34,693 nt of DNA, taken from positions 1 to 34,693 of the forward strand of contig JBBRQD010000056.1 in NCBI GenBank assembly GCA_038227045.1, in the 5' to 3' direction. The notes beneath the pieces were generated by a model, which searched no databases, had not been told where the DNA came from, and saw only the letters and a program-made list of their open reading frames with translations. A program made the translations under genes and the position numbers. The DNA is from JANXLS01 sp038227045. Lineage in GTDB: Bacteria > Planctomycetota > SZUA-567 > H5-PLA8. Below are positions 1 through 7,952 of the stretch, piece by piece. Within the stretch, counting starts at the first letter, position 1. The number at the start of each line of letters is the position of its first letter.

Positions 1-230
1 AAATCGAACGCGGTTTGTTGCCACTGCTGAGGTGCCGGAATAAGCATAGCGCCGTGTCCTTCAAAAAGGTGTATCCCCCTTAAAGAAGTTTCGGCATACT
101 CATTGTCGAAAAATAGTGTTTTCGTCGTGAACGGAGTTTAATTTTACTAGGCCTCATCTGTTTTTCGGTATCCCGTGCAAGTTCGTGCGCCGAAACGCTT
201 CCGACTCCGGACTTCGACGGAGCGCACGGT

Positions 231-2684
231 TTGCGCTCGGCGCGGCGCATGGACGATCGAACCATCCGACTCGGGTTTGGCGCGAGCTTTGTTCCGGGCA
301 TCGGCACAAAGGCGGAGACGTATCGCATCGTCAGCCCGGACGATCCGGACTTTCAGCATGGGGTGCGTGCGAGCAGCGCGGTGCACATCAAGAGTGCTGA
401 CGTCATCCCTCCGCCAGATTGGAAGGGAACGCCTTTTTTGCGCCATTCCGTCACGGTCACATTGCCTCAGCCTATGAAACTAAATCTACGCTATTGGGTG
501 GAAGTGCTCGGCGTCAAGGGCCTCGCTACAGGCGGGCGCGCGGCGTTGTGGATCGGCGATCTGGATGATACCGCCGAGAAAATGGCGGCGGAGAAAAACG
601 CGCTGGGTGTTCGGACTATCGAATGTATCGCGCCGCTTGTTATACAGATTACCGCAGGGCCAGGATTGGATGCGGCACGCTTCGACAACCATCCCGAAGC
701 GATCGTTCTAAAATGTCCTGACGATCCCGATTTCGAGAAAGGCCGCCCGGCCAAAAGCTGTGGGCGGCGCTCGCGCGGCGAGTGCCTTTACCCGGACGGA
801 TGGCCCTGGAGCTACTATCTTCAGCACGAACTCTTCGCCGTTTTCGACAAGCCGCTCAAGCAAGGCCATGCGTATTCGCTCGATTTGAACGCCGCCGCGC
901 CGCTGACGTGCGGCACGAGCATCGCGGCGCTTGTGGTTGACGACCGCACGATGGTTAACCCCGCGTTGAAAGTCAACCAGATCGGCTATCTTCCGGATGC
1001 GCCCGCGAAGTACGCGTACCTGGGCATCTGGATGGGATCGCTTGGCGCCTATAATTTCGACGACGATGCCAAGAAATTCGAAGTCCGCAACGCGACGACT
1101 CACGCGGCCGTACTTCACGGCGAATGCAAGGTGCGCCATCGCAGCGGCGCCAAAACCGAAAGCCCGTACAAAGAAGATCTTTCGTTCGAGAATGTGTACG
1201 AATTGGATTTTTCCGAATTGAAAGCCGAAGGCAGCTATTACGTTTGCGTTCCCGGAGTCGGGCGCTCATTCACATTCAAGGTTGCAAAGGACGTTTACCT
1301 CGAACCGTTCAAGGTCATGATGAACGGCGTGCTGCACCAGCGCTGCGGCATCGAAATGAAAGCTCCGTTTTCGGATCATTATCGCCCGGCGTGCCATCGG
1401 GATCGGACGGAGTTGACCGATTGGCCCCATGCATCCGAGCAGGACAATTTCAAGAATTTGCCGCTGCATACGATCGATCCGAAAAAATACGATCTGTTCG
1501 GCGGTCATCACGACGCGGGCGACTACAATCCGCGCTCGCATCTGGATATTGCCGAACATGCGTTTCTGCTCTATGAGCTGAAGCCCAATTCCTTCCCTGA
1601 CGGTCAATTGCGCATCCCCGAAGCGGGCAATGGCATTCCGGATTTGCTCGATGAAGCGCGCTGGGCGCTCGATCTCTGGGTTCGCCTCCAAGACACCGGC
1701 GGTGCCGGTCCCGGAGATGGCGGCGTGCGCAACGGCACCGAGTCCGATGGCGATCCCGATATGGTGTCGCCGGCGGAGATCGATCCCAAGCGCGATTTCG
1801 CCTTTGCCAAAGATGCCGTCGGCTCCCTGCGCTTCGCAGCAAGTGCAGCCCAGGCATCGCTGATTTGGGGCAGTTTGAAAAAGACCGGGGACTCGAAAGA
1901 TTTTCTGGATCGTGCCGTCCGCGCGTGGGAGTGGGCGGCCCTGCACGAGGGCGACAAAAAGCCGGATGAGCTGGTGCTGGCCGCAATCCAACTCTATCGC
2001 GCAACGGGCGAGCAGAAATACCTGGATGCGTTCGGGAAGCACAGCGTCTTTAATCGAATGCCCGCCGCCAAGCTTGAGGAATGGGCCAAATACGATCAGC
2101 GCAACGCCAGTTTTTATTATGCATTCTGCACGCGGCCAGTGGATGCGGCGTTGAAGGAGAAGATCGTCAAGGCGTTTAAGGAAATGGCGAACGGGTGGTG
2201 CGCGGCGGGCGACACGTGCGCGTATCGTTTTATAAAGGAGCCGTGGGCGCCGATTTCATGGGGCACGGGTTGCCATCCGAAATTTCTGCTGCCCATGATT
2301 GAGGCTCAAACGCTCGCGCCCAACCCGCTGTATCAAAAATGGATTGTATGCACGTGCGATTACGCGCTGGGCTGCAACCCGATGAATCTCGTCTTTACGA
2401 CGCGGTTGGGGCAGCGCTGTATCTGGCGCCCTTTTCACGAGTACAGCCGCTATTCGCCGAACGGCCCCATCGCGGGAATTCAGTGCGAAGGCCCGAGCAA
2501 GCAGGTGGGCGGTTCAAAGGGCGACGGCGGCATGGGAAGCTGGATCGGCAAGATGCTTTTTCCGTCCGGCCCCTGGCCTATACTTCAAACGTACTCGGAC
2601 GTGGAACTGATTCCCGAAATGCACGAAGGCGTCGTGATGGATCAAATGAAGTCCGCGATGGCCTATGCATTCCTGCTACCCTAG
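231..2684 (+). CDS. Glycoside hydrolase family 9 (cellulase-like), probably exported
   Basis: Predicted endo- or exo-acting beta-glucanase of family GH9, an inverting enzyme acting outside the cytoplasm. The GH9 catalytic core is recognised from HHDAGDYNPRSHLDIAE around residue 428, where the two Asp of DAGD are the family's catalytic-base region. A later YALGCNP segment and the Glu of YSDVEL (about residue 792) sit where GH9 enzymes have their catalytic acid. Before the core lies an Ig-like (CelD_N) segment containing LKVNQIGYLPDAPAKYAYLG, preceded by about 240 residues I cannot assign. At 817 residues it is longer than a minimal GH9. The start is uncertain. TTG 231 and ATG 249 are the only standard in-frame starts near the 5' end, but the frame stays open back to a stop at 114-116 and encodes a hydrophobic leader there. 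It converges on the kelch gene with a 27-base gap. GH9 assignment is firm; substrate is not known. Confidence 0.88.
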   Translation: MRSARRMDDRTIRLGFGASFVPGIGTKAETYRIVSPDDPDFQHGVRASSAVHIKSADVIPPPDWKGTPFLRHSVTVTLPQPMKLNLRYWVEVLGVKGLATGGRAALWIGDLDDTAEKMAAEKNALGVRTIECIAPLVIQITAGPGLDAARFDNHPEAIVLKCPDDPDFEKGRPAKSCGRRSRGECLYPDGWPWSYYLQHELFAVFDKPLKQGHAYSLDLNAAAPLTCGTSIAALVVDDRTMVNPALKVNQIGYLPDAPAKYAYLGIWMGSLGAYNFDDDAKKFEVRNATTHAAVLHGECKVRHRSGAKTESPYKEDLSFENVYELDFSELKAEGSYYVCVPGVGRSFTFKVAKDVYLEPFKVMMNGVLHQRCGIEMKAPFSDHYRPACHRDRTELTDWPHASEQDNFKNLPLHTIDPKKYDLFGGHHDAGDYNPRSHLDIAEHAFLLYELKPNSFPDGQLRIPEAGNGIPDLLDEARWALDLWVRLQDTGGAGPGDGGVRNGTESDGDPDMVSPAEIDPKRDFAFAKDAVGSLRFAASAAQASLIWGSLKKTGDSKDFLDRAVRAWEWAALHEGDKKPDELVLAAIQLYRATGEQKYLDAFGKHSVFNRMPAAKLEEWAKYDQRNASFYYAFCTRPVDAALKEKIVKAFKEMANGWCAAGDTCAYRFIKEPWAPISWGTGCHPKFLLPMIEAQTLAPNPLYQKWIVCTCDYALGCNPMNLVFTTRLGQRCIWRPFHEYSRYSPNGPIAGIQCEGPSKQVGGSKGDGGMGSWIGKMLFPSGPWPILQTYSDVELIPEMHEGVVMDQMKSAMAYAFLLP

Positions 2685-2711
2685 GCGGCGTTGATTTTGA
2701 GTATGGCCAAG

Positions 2712-4826
2712 TCACCGGTCGACAACGTCTTTTTTATTGAGAGTCTTAAGGTCCAGCCGCAGAACGAATATGGCGCCGCGCGTATCCACCGCCCAGATCA
2801 GGTCGCGTTTGGCGTCGTATACCAGACCCATCGAAACATTGCGCCCGTCTTTCCCGGCTGGATTGGGACCGCCGATATTGCATGCGATCCATTTGTTTGC
2901 AGCGCAGTCGTAAACGGGCGTCCATCGGATGTGTTCCGCATCGGGCGGAAGAGTCACGCCGGTCAGCAGCAGATCCTGCGACGTGATGTAGCACGTTTCG
3001 CGCAGGAATCCCGGCATGGCAGCCGCGCCGGCCATTCCCGCGGGATTCAACAGCGCTGCGGCCATGGTTTTCAAATCGACGCTAACGATCTGGCCGCTGT
3101 AGGGCTTCCCGTAATTTCCAGGGAACAACAGCAAGCGCTCGCGCTTAGAGTCATAGTCGATGCCGGCGCTGTCCACATTGGAACCGGGAAGTTTCTCGCC
3201 CGAGACCTTTCGTTCGGCCCACTGGCCGCCGGTCTTGCCATCATAAAAAAACAGCCGGCCTTCCTTTGTCCAGCAGGCGATGCCTTGCGGCATTTGTTTG
3301 CAGAGCAGATCGTAATAGCATCCGCCGTAAGTCATGCCATTGGGCTTAGGCGCGCGGCCTTCCCAATCGCCGATTGCCGGATCGTACAGATAAAAATCAG
3401 CCTGCTGGCCTGACGATACCATGCGCTTGCTCACGGCGTCGTAACCGTATGATTTATATGTGTGTCCTGTTACCCATGGCCGGAGATTGAAATTGAAGCC
3501 GCTGGGATACGAAGTATTGGTGTAGCATTGCCCGAGAGGGAGTTCAACGGGGAAGGGGAGTTCCCAGCGATTGGTGCTGAAATGGTACATCACCACATCG
3601 GACCCGCCGTGCGCGCAGTGCCCGCCGCTCCACCGCAACAAGACATCGTGATCGGGATCGATTATGGCGGTGCCCCAATCGCGCTGCATTTGAGGTAAAT
3701 AGGGAGGCTTGGTAAGTACCCATATATTTACCGGCACGTTAAGCAATCTGGCTGAAAACTCCGCCGGGTCCGGTTTGCCGCCTTGCATGAAGAAATCGGG
3801 ATGAAAGGCCCCCTGGCGATACGTGCGGCAGCCTTCGGCGATAGTCTGCCCGACTGCCTCCGATGTCCACGTATCTGCCGCAGGATCGTAAACCCAGGCA
3901 CCGTCGTTGATGTTAATGTAAGGACCACCCATGTAATCGGTATTGTTCGAATACGTGTATCCTCCAGTAAGCTTGACTACGCCATCGGCTGCAAGGAGCT
4001 GGTGGTTGGCGCGCGGAGCGGGTGCGGCTTTCGGGTGACGCTGTTGCCATGATTTTAGGGCGGGATCGAAGACCCACGTATCGTTGGTGAGATAGTCGAG
4101 GTGATCGCCGCCGAACAGGATAAACAGCTTGCTCTTTGTATCATATACCAGCGGCGATAACGCGCGCGGCCCAGGTTCGGCGTCAAGTAATGCTACTGCT
4201 TTTTCCAAGTCGATTTGAGTGCCATGCAGAGCTTTGATACTATCGACAGTTACGCCATTCGCCAATTGCGTCAATATCGTTTGAAGGGTACTTGCGGCCG
4301 CGGTTATATGCTCGTGTGCGCGTGCTAGTTGGAGCTTATGGTATGGCGTGAATTCTGCTGGTGCCTGTTTGTATTCGTCCAGTATCTTTCCGAGATCATC
4401 TCCAGTTTCGCGCAACGGTGTTACAACGTCAGCATCAACTACCTTTGGATCGGGCGATGTGCCTTCGAAATAAATGAATCTGGCTTTGGCGAGAGCGTTC
4501 TTTGTACTATTACGCAGAGCCCAGACGCGGTCGTGAAGTTTCCGCAGCGGATTGTCTGCACGCAGTTTCTCCAGCAGCGGCAGCCATTCGCCACCGGCGT
4601 CGGACCTGAAATGCGTGTGGTGCTGGCCGTCGTCGCTCTTCAGTTCCTCGCCGCCGAATGCCAGGCCGGGGCCTTCCGGCACCTGGCATTCGCTCCCCCA
4701 AATCACCGGGGGCATTCGGTCCGCTATCGCGGGCAAGCGAAAAGGGTGCGTTTTCTCTCCTGCATGGGCGCACATTCGGAGACTCAGCAAGAGAATAAGC
4801 AGCGGAACTGTGACCGAAGCTTTCAT
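2712..4826 (-). CDS. Exported kelch-repeat beta-propeller protein
   Basis: 704-residue protein with a signal peptide (KASVTVPLLILLLSLRMCAHA) and several kelch-type blades. One example is LVYDTKSKLFILFGG followed by NDTWVFDPALKSWQQ; others are GAWVYDPAADTWTS and FYLYDPAIGDWEG. Kelch propellers are binding scaffolds or galactose-oxidase-like folds. No Cys-Tyr copper site is evident, so an enzymatic role is not claimed. The N-terminal third, before the first blade at about residue 225, is largely helical and may be a separate domain. The start is ATG 4826, because an AAAGGGGG Shine-Dalgarno lies 6 bases upstream; the GTG two codons earlier (4832) has no better site. Convergent with the GH9 gene and codirectional with the VOC gene, which ends at 4851. 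The role is probably periplasmic or extracellular carbohydrate-related, by inference from the neighbour only. Confidence 0.8.
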   Translation of the reverse strand: MKASVTVPLLILLLSLRMCAHAGEKTHPFRLPAIADRMPPVIWGSECQVPEGPGLAFGGEELKSDDGQHHTHFRSDAGGEWLPLLEKLRADNPLRKLHDRVWALRNSTKNALAKARFIYFEGTSPDPKVVDADVVTPLRETGDDLGKILDEYKQAPAEFTPYHKLQLARAHEHITAAASTLQTILTQLANGVTVDSIKALHGTQIDLEKAVALLDAEPGPRALSPLVYDTKSKLFILFGGDHLDYLTNDTWVFDPALKSWQQRHPKAAPAPRANHQLLAADGVVKLTGGYTYSNNTDYMGGPYININDGAWVYDPAADTWTSEAVGQTIAEGCRTYRQGAFHPDFFMQGGKPDPAEFSARLLNVPVNIWVLTKPPYLPQMQRDWGTAIIDPDHDVLLRWSGGHCAHGGSDVVMYHFSTNRWELPFPVELPLGQCYTNTSYPSGFNFNLRPWVTGHTYKSYGYDAVSKRMVSSGQQADFYLYDPAIGDWEGRAPKPNGMTYGGCYYDLLCKQMPQGIACWTKEGRLFFYDGKTGGQWAERKVSGEKLPGSNVDSAGIDYDSKRERLLLFPGNYGKPYSGQIVSVDLKTMAAALLNPAGMAGAAAMPGFLRETCYITSQDLLLTGVTLPPDAEHIRWTPVYDCAANKWIACNIGGPNPAGKDGRNVSMGLVYDAKRDLIWAVDTRGAIFVLRLDLKTLNKKDVVDR

Positions 4827-4850
4827 TTGCACCCCCTTTGATCAAAACGG

Positions 4851-5324
4851 TTAGGCGTTGTCGTAAGCTCGCTGCAAGACGGCGATATCGAGCTTCTTCA
4901 TTTTCATCATGGCCGAGAGTGCCCGTTGCGCGGCGGCTTGATCCGGTTTGCTCAACATCTCCATAAACGCTTTGGGAACAATTTGCCACGACACCCCGTA
5001 TTTATCCGTCACCCATCCGCATTCTACTTCCGCGCCGCCTTCAGACAGCTTCTTCCAAAACTCATCCACTTCGGCTTGCGTATCGCAGTTTATCACGAAC
5101 GATATGGCGTGAGAAAATTTGAGTCCCGGCCCGCCGTTCAGCCCAATAAATGTCTCACCATCGAGGATGAACCGGATAGTCAGGACCGATCCTGCGGGTT
5201 TGTGCATGCCTTCCTGATAGTACGATTTATCGAGGATTCGGGAGTTTTTGAAGACGGACACATAGAAGTTGGCCGCCTCTTCAGCTTGGCCGTCGAACCA
5301 AAGGCAAGGACCGATTTTTTGCAT
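4851..5324 (-). CDS. VOC-superfamily (PhnB / 3-demethylubiquinone-methyltransferase-like) protein
   Basis: 157-residue small cytosolic protein of the vicinal-oxygen-chelate superfamily. The opening (QKIGPCLWFDGQAEEAANFY) and the later pair DEFWKKLSEGGAEVECGWV...DKYGVSWQIVPK are typical of the PhnB-like branch, annotated in databases as 3-demethylubiquinone-9 3-methyltransferase domain or YdhR/PhnB-like. This branch is common in soil bacteria. Its substrate is generally unknown, and many members bind a metal only weakly or not at all. Start ATG 5324 is supported by AGGAG 8 bases upstream. Divergent from the DUF4139 gene across about 120 bases that should contain both promoters. Length is normal for the family. 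Function beyond family membership is not claimed. Confidence 0.85.
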   Translation of the reverse strand: MQKIGPCLWFDGQAEEAANFYVSVFKNSRILDKSYYQEGMHKPAGSVLTIRFILDGETFIGLNGGPGLKFSHAISFVINCDTQAEVDEFWKKLSEGGAEVECGWVTDKYGVSWQIVPKAFMEMLSKPDQAAAQRALSAMMKMKKLDIAVLQRAYDNA

Positions 5325-5443
5325 GTGATTCTCCTAACAAAAAGGTAGATGGGGCCGAAAAGATTTCAGTCCTTACAAGGTTGTTACAGAACTCTCGGCT
5401 GCTCAAGCGTTCTATTATTATAAACAACTTTGGAGGAGAAGCA

Positions 5444-7270
5444 ATGCGCACTGTTTTGTGTCGGGGTCGATGGTTCTTACTGATGCCGGTTTTCGTTTGC
5501 GTCGGAATGCTAAGCGCGGGAGAGGCGGCACTGGCCGCACCGGGACGGCTGACTCTAACGACGGAGCGTGTCGTCGTATTTAAAGACGGGTATGCGCTGT
5601 TTGTGAAGAAAGCGACCGCGACCGCGGATGCCGAAGGGCGCGTGTTTACCGATCAGGTTCCCGAAGGCGCGGTGCTCGGATGCTTCTGGGCGACCGGAAA
5701 TAATAAAGTCCTGTCGATGCGCGCGGAATGGGATGAGCGTCAGGAAGAACGGGCCAGCGAATCGAACTGCATCAGCACGCTCGAACTACTGCGCGCGAAC
5801 AAGGGCAAAATGGTCAAGCTGGGGCTGACCGGCACCCCCGCCACCGTGGTCTCGGGGACCGTGATCGACGTGCTCGAACTTCCGCCGGATACGAAAGATC
5901 CGGCCTTGCGACTGGCACCGCTGGCTTCTATTTCGTCGTCCCATTGGAGCCTTGCGGAGGCGGCGATGCCGGCTGCGAAGGAAGTGGTTAAAGAACTGAT
6001 TCCGCGCGGTGGATCTCTCGTGGCGATCGATACGGTGGACCAGGGGAGGCTGGTGATGCCCGTGCACGAAATTCGGACCGTATCGGGCGCGGAGCTTGTG
6101 ACCAAAATGACGCGGCGCGAACTGGTTTCAACGCGTTCGAAACGGCTTAGCTTCGATTTGGGAAAAGAGAACGCGGGCAAGAATTCGGAGCTGCAGATTT
6201 ATTATTTTAGCGAGGGCGTGCGCTGGATTCCAACGTACCGCGTCGCGGCCGACAAGCCGGACAAAGCGGACATTTCGTTGCAAGGCGAGATCTTGAACGA
6301 GGCCGAAGATATTTCCGGGGCTGCGATCGACCTCGTGGTCAGCGTCCCCAACTTCCGATTCAAGACGACGCCGTCTCCTCTGGCGCTGGAACAGGTTCTG
6401 CGCAGTTCGCTCTCAGCGGCCGCGCCGGGGCTGATGGGAGCCAGTTCGGTTGCCAGTCAATCGTACGCCATGAGTTCGTTCTCCAATCGGGCGTCAGAGC
6501 ATCTCCAGGGCGGGGCGGGAGAGGGTGGTGGCATCGCCGCGCTTGCGCCCGAACTTGGGGCGGGTGCGCAGGCGGACATGTTCGTGTACAGCGCGCGGAC
6601 GCTTTCGCTGAAGAAGGGCGCGCGGGCGACGATACCGTTGTGGGACAGCAGCGTAGTGTTGCGGAATATTTATACGCTCGACATGAAGATCGCGCGCGAT
6701 TCGCGCTCGGGCTATGCGGTGGAGAGAAGCTCCATGGCACAGCCGTCGAGGTCGCCCTTGAAGCTGTCGGAGAACGAAGTCTGGCATCAGTTCGAACTTG
6801 CCAACAGCGGCAATGTGCCGTGGACCACGGGTGCGGCACTGATCATGCGCGGAAATGTGCCGCTGGGCCAGGAACTGCTGACGTATACGCCGCTGGGCGG
6901 CAAGACGCTCTTACCTGTGACCGTGGCTATCAACATGTGCGGCAGCATCAAAGAGGAAGAACTCGCGCGGCAGCAGAACGCGATGACTTGGGATGGCTAT
7001 CAATACGCATTGGTACGCAAGAAAGCGACCATCACGGTGAGCAACTTTCGCACGGAAAAATCGGTGACGCGCGTGACGGTTGCAATCGGCGGCAAAGCGG
7101 AAAAGCCGTCCAACGAAGGTATCGTAAAGCTGAACGACAGCCGGCCGGAGGATTGGCAGAACGGCGACTGGCGCGGCGTAAACAATCACAGCGATGTATC
7201 GTGGGATCTGGAGATGGCGCCGGGCGAAATTAAGACGCTGACGTTCGAATTCAGCTTTTACATCCGGTAG
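5444..7270 (+). CDS. Exported DUF4139-domain protein
   Basis: 608 residues. A long signal peptide ending near AGEAALAAPG is followed by a DUF4139 architecture. The N-terminal part is beta-rich (TLTTERVVVFKDGYALFVKKATA), the middle segment has IYYFSEGVRWIPTYRV, which is the hallmark of the domain, and a long beta domain ends in GEIKTLTFEFSFYIR. Residues 320-400 hold a low-complexity Ser/Ala/Gly linker. DUF4139 proteins are envelope-associated and of unknown biochemical role. The start is ATG 5444 because a strong GGAGGAG lies just upstream; an earlier in-frame codon at 5381 has no such site and would spoil the signal peptide. Probably a single-gene unit, ending about 70 bases before the hairpin at 7342-7374. 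Confidence 0.82.
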   Translation: MRTVLCRGRWFLLMPVFVCVGMLSAGEAALAAPGRLTLTTERVVVFKDGYALFVKKATATADAEGRVFTDQVPEGAVLGCFWATGNNKVLSMRAEWDERQEERASESNCISTLELLRANKGKMVKLGLTGTPATVVSGTVIDVLELPPDTKDPALRLAPLASISSSHWSLAEAAMPAAKEVVKELIPRGGSLVAIDTVDQGRLVMPVHEIRTVSGAELVTKMTRRELVSTRSKRLSFDLGKENAGKNSELQIYYFSEGVRWIPTYRVAADKPDKADISLQGEILNEAEDISGAAIDLVVSVPNFRFKTTPSPLALEQVLRSSLSAAAPGLMGASSVASQSYAMSSFSNRASEHLQGGAGEGGGIAALAPELGAGAQADMFVYSARTLSLKKGARATIPLWDSSVVLRNIYTLDMKIARDSRSGYAVERSSMAQPSRSPLKLSENEVWHQFELANSGNVPWTTGAALIMRGNVPLGQELLTYTPLGGKTLLPVTVAINMCGSIKEEELARQQNAMTWDGYQYALVRKKATITVSNFRTEKSVTRVTVAIGGKAEKPSNEGIVKLNDSRPEDWQNGDWRGVNNHSDVSWDLEMAPGEIKTLTFEFSFYIR

Positions 7271-7341
7271 ACATGCCTGAATAAAGCGCGCAAAAAACGG
7301 GCGGAAGTTCGGGCCTTCGTTGCACTTTTCGCTGCAAACGA

Positions 7342-7374
7342 AACAAGGCACTCCGTTTTCGGAAGTGCCTTGTT
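7342..7374. terminator. Inverted-repeat terminator after the DUF4139 gene
   Basis: AACAAGGCACT and AGTGCCTTGTT form an 11-bp stem, extended by CCG/CGG with one bulged A and closed by a TTTT loop. It lies about 70 bases past the DUF4139 stop. The flanking T runs are short on both strands, so it is a plausible but not textbook rho-independent terminator. It is also the last feature before the tRNA-derived repeat and may mark the end of the old chromosome. Confidence 0.6.
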
Positions 7375-7380
7375 CAGCAA

Positions 7381-7410
7381 TGCGTTGCGCTTCGTTGCGC
7401 TTCGTTGCGC
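7381..7410. repeat. Three tandem copies of a 10-bp unit
   Basis: Three back-to-back copies of CGTTGCGC, each preceded by TT or TG (10-bp period), lie ten bases left of the tRNA-derived 46-bp repeat. This could be simple slippage, or sites for an integrase arm or other protein outside the core. No equivalent tandem array is seen left of the second copy, where only looser TTTGCG words occur. Confidence 0.75.
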
Positions 7411-7419
7411 GGTGTTTCC

Positions 7420-7465
7420 TGAGTGGAGGATACCGGGATCGAACCGGTGACCTTCAGACTGCCAG
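7420..7465 (-). repeat. 46-bp direct repeat, copy 1: 3' half of tRNA-Ala(GGC), attachment site
   Basis: Read on the minus strand, bases 7465-7424 form the 3' part of a tRNA. They give the anticodon loop CTGGCAG (anticodon GGC), a five-base variable loop, a perfect T-arm (ACCGG, TTCGATC, CCGGT) and the acceptor strand ATCCTCC plus A. The T at position 70 of that acceptor strand would give the G3:U70 pair diagnostic of tRNA-Ala. The 5' half is absent, so this is not a functional tRNA. The same 46 bases recur at 10279-10324. Integrases commonly recombine at the anticodon loop and regenerate the 3' part, which is the pattern seen here. Confidence 0.82.
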
Positions 7466-7720
7466 GGCCTCCTATCTAATTCCTAAATAACAACGGTGTT
7501 TAGATTTGTGTTATTTGCATCAAACCCCTTTGCGGTTCCTTGGAAAAACGCTCCCGTCCAACGCAAAGATCAGAATCGTCAGCGACCGAGAATCATAGAA
7601 CAAGGGATAATACATCAGCGTTTGATGTGGTGTAATGGATCGCGTTCTGGCGAGTTTAATGCTGCACTTTGGTTCGTGCGAGCGTGAAACCACACTGGGA
7701 GTATCCGAGGCTGCAGGAAA
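7466..7720. other. Gene-free attachment arm of the small island
   Basis: No convincing gene. The first ~80 bases align without gaps to the sequence right of the second tRNA repeat (10325 onward), sharing AAATAAC at offset 20-26 and a TGCG(G/T)TTCCTTG word at offset 66. The remainder shows no feature I can name. Confidence 0.6.
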
Positions 7721-7885
7721 TCACCTCCCGGTCACCGTCAGGGCCGCCCAGAAATAAAGATGCGCCGGCTTGCCGTTGCCTTCTTCCTTCAACGCCTTGA
7801 TCATCGTCAATTGCGCGTTACGTAGCGCGGACGCTTTGCCTTGTCCAGCGGCGAGGTTGTTGAAGAAATCGGTCATCAATTGGAC
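7721..7885 (-). pseudogene. CHAT-domain (caspase-like) C-terminal remnant
   Basis: About 54 codons match the end of a CHAT protease domain: LMTDFFNNLAAGQGKASALRNAQ then HLYFWAALTVTGR. In intact CHAT proteins this is the final helix and strand, ending in the typical YYWAAF-(V/T)-G motif. The catalytic His-Cys region and everything upstream are missing; the frame continues upstream into unrelated sequence that overlaps the end of the oxidoreductase gene. It is therefore a decayed gene. CHAT proteases occur in TPR-linked signalling and in antiphage systems such as Craspase, but this fragment cannot act by itself. Confidence 0.6.
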
Positions 7886-7952
7886 GCTCGACTTTCCTCC
7901 TGCTCCGCTTTCTCGTCTTGCTCGGCACGCGTCTCGGCTATGGTAGCGGGCG

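Noticed and set aside
1266..2042. Long antisense frame (258 codons) inside the GH9 gene
   Set aside because: Opposite a well-supported enzyme gene; a by-product of GC-rich codon use.
7424..7465. Functional tRNA gene
   Set aside because: Only the part from the anticodon loop to the 3' end exists here and at 10283-10324; the 5' acceptor strand, D-arm and 5' anticodon stem are missing.
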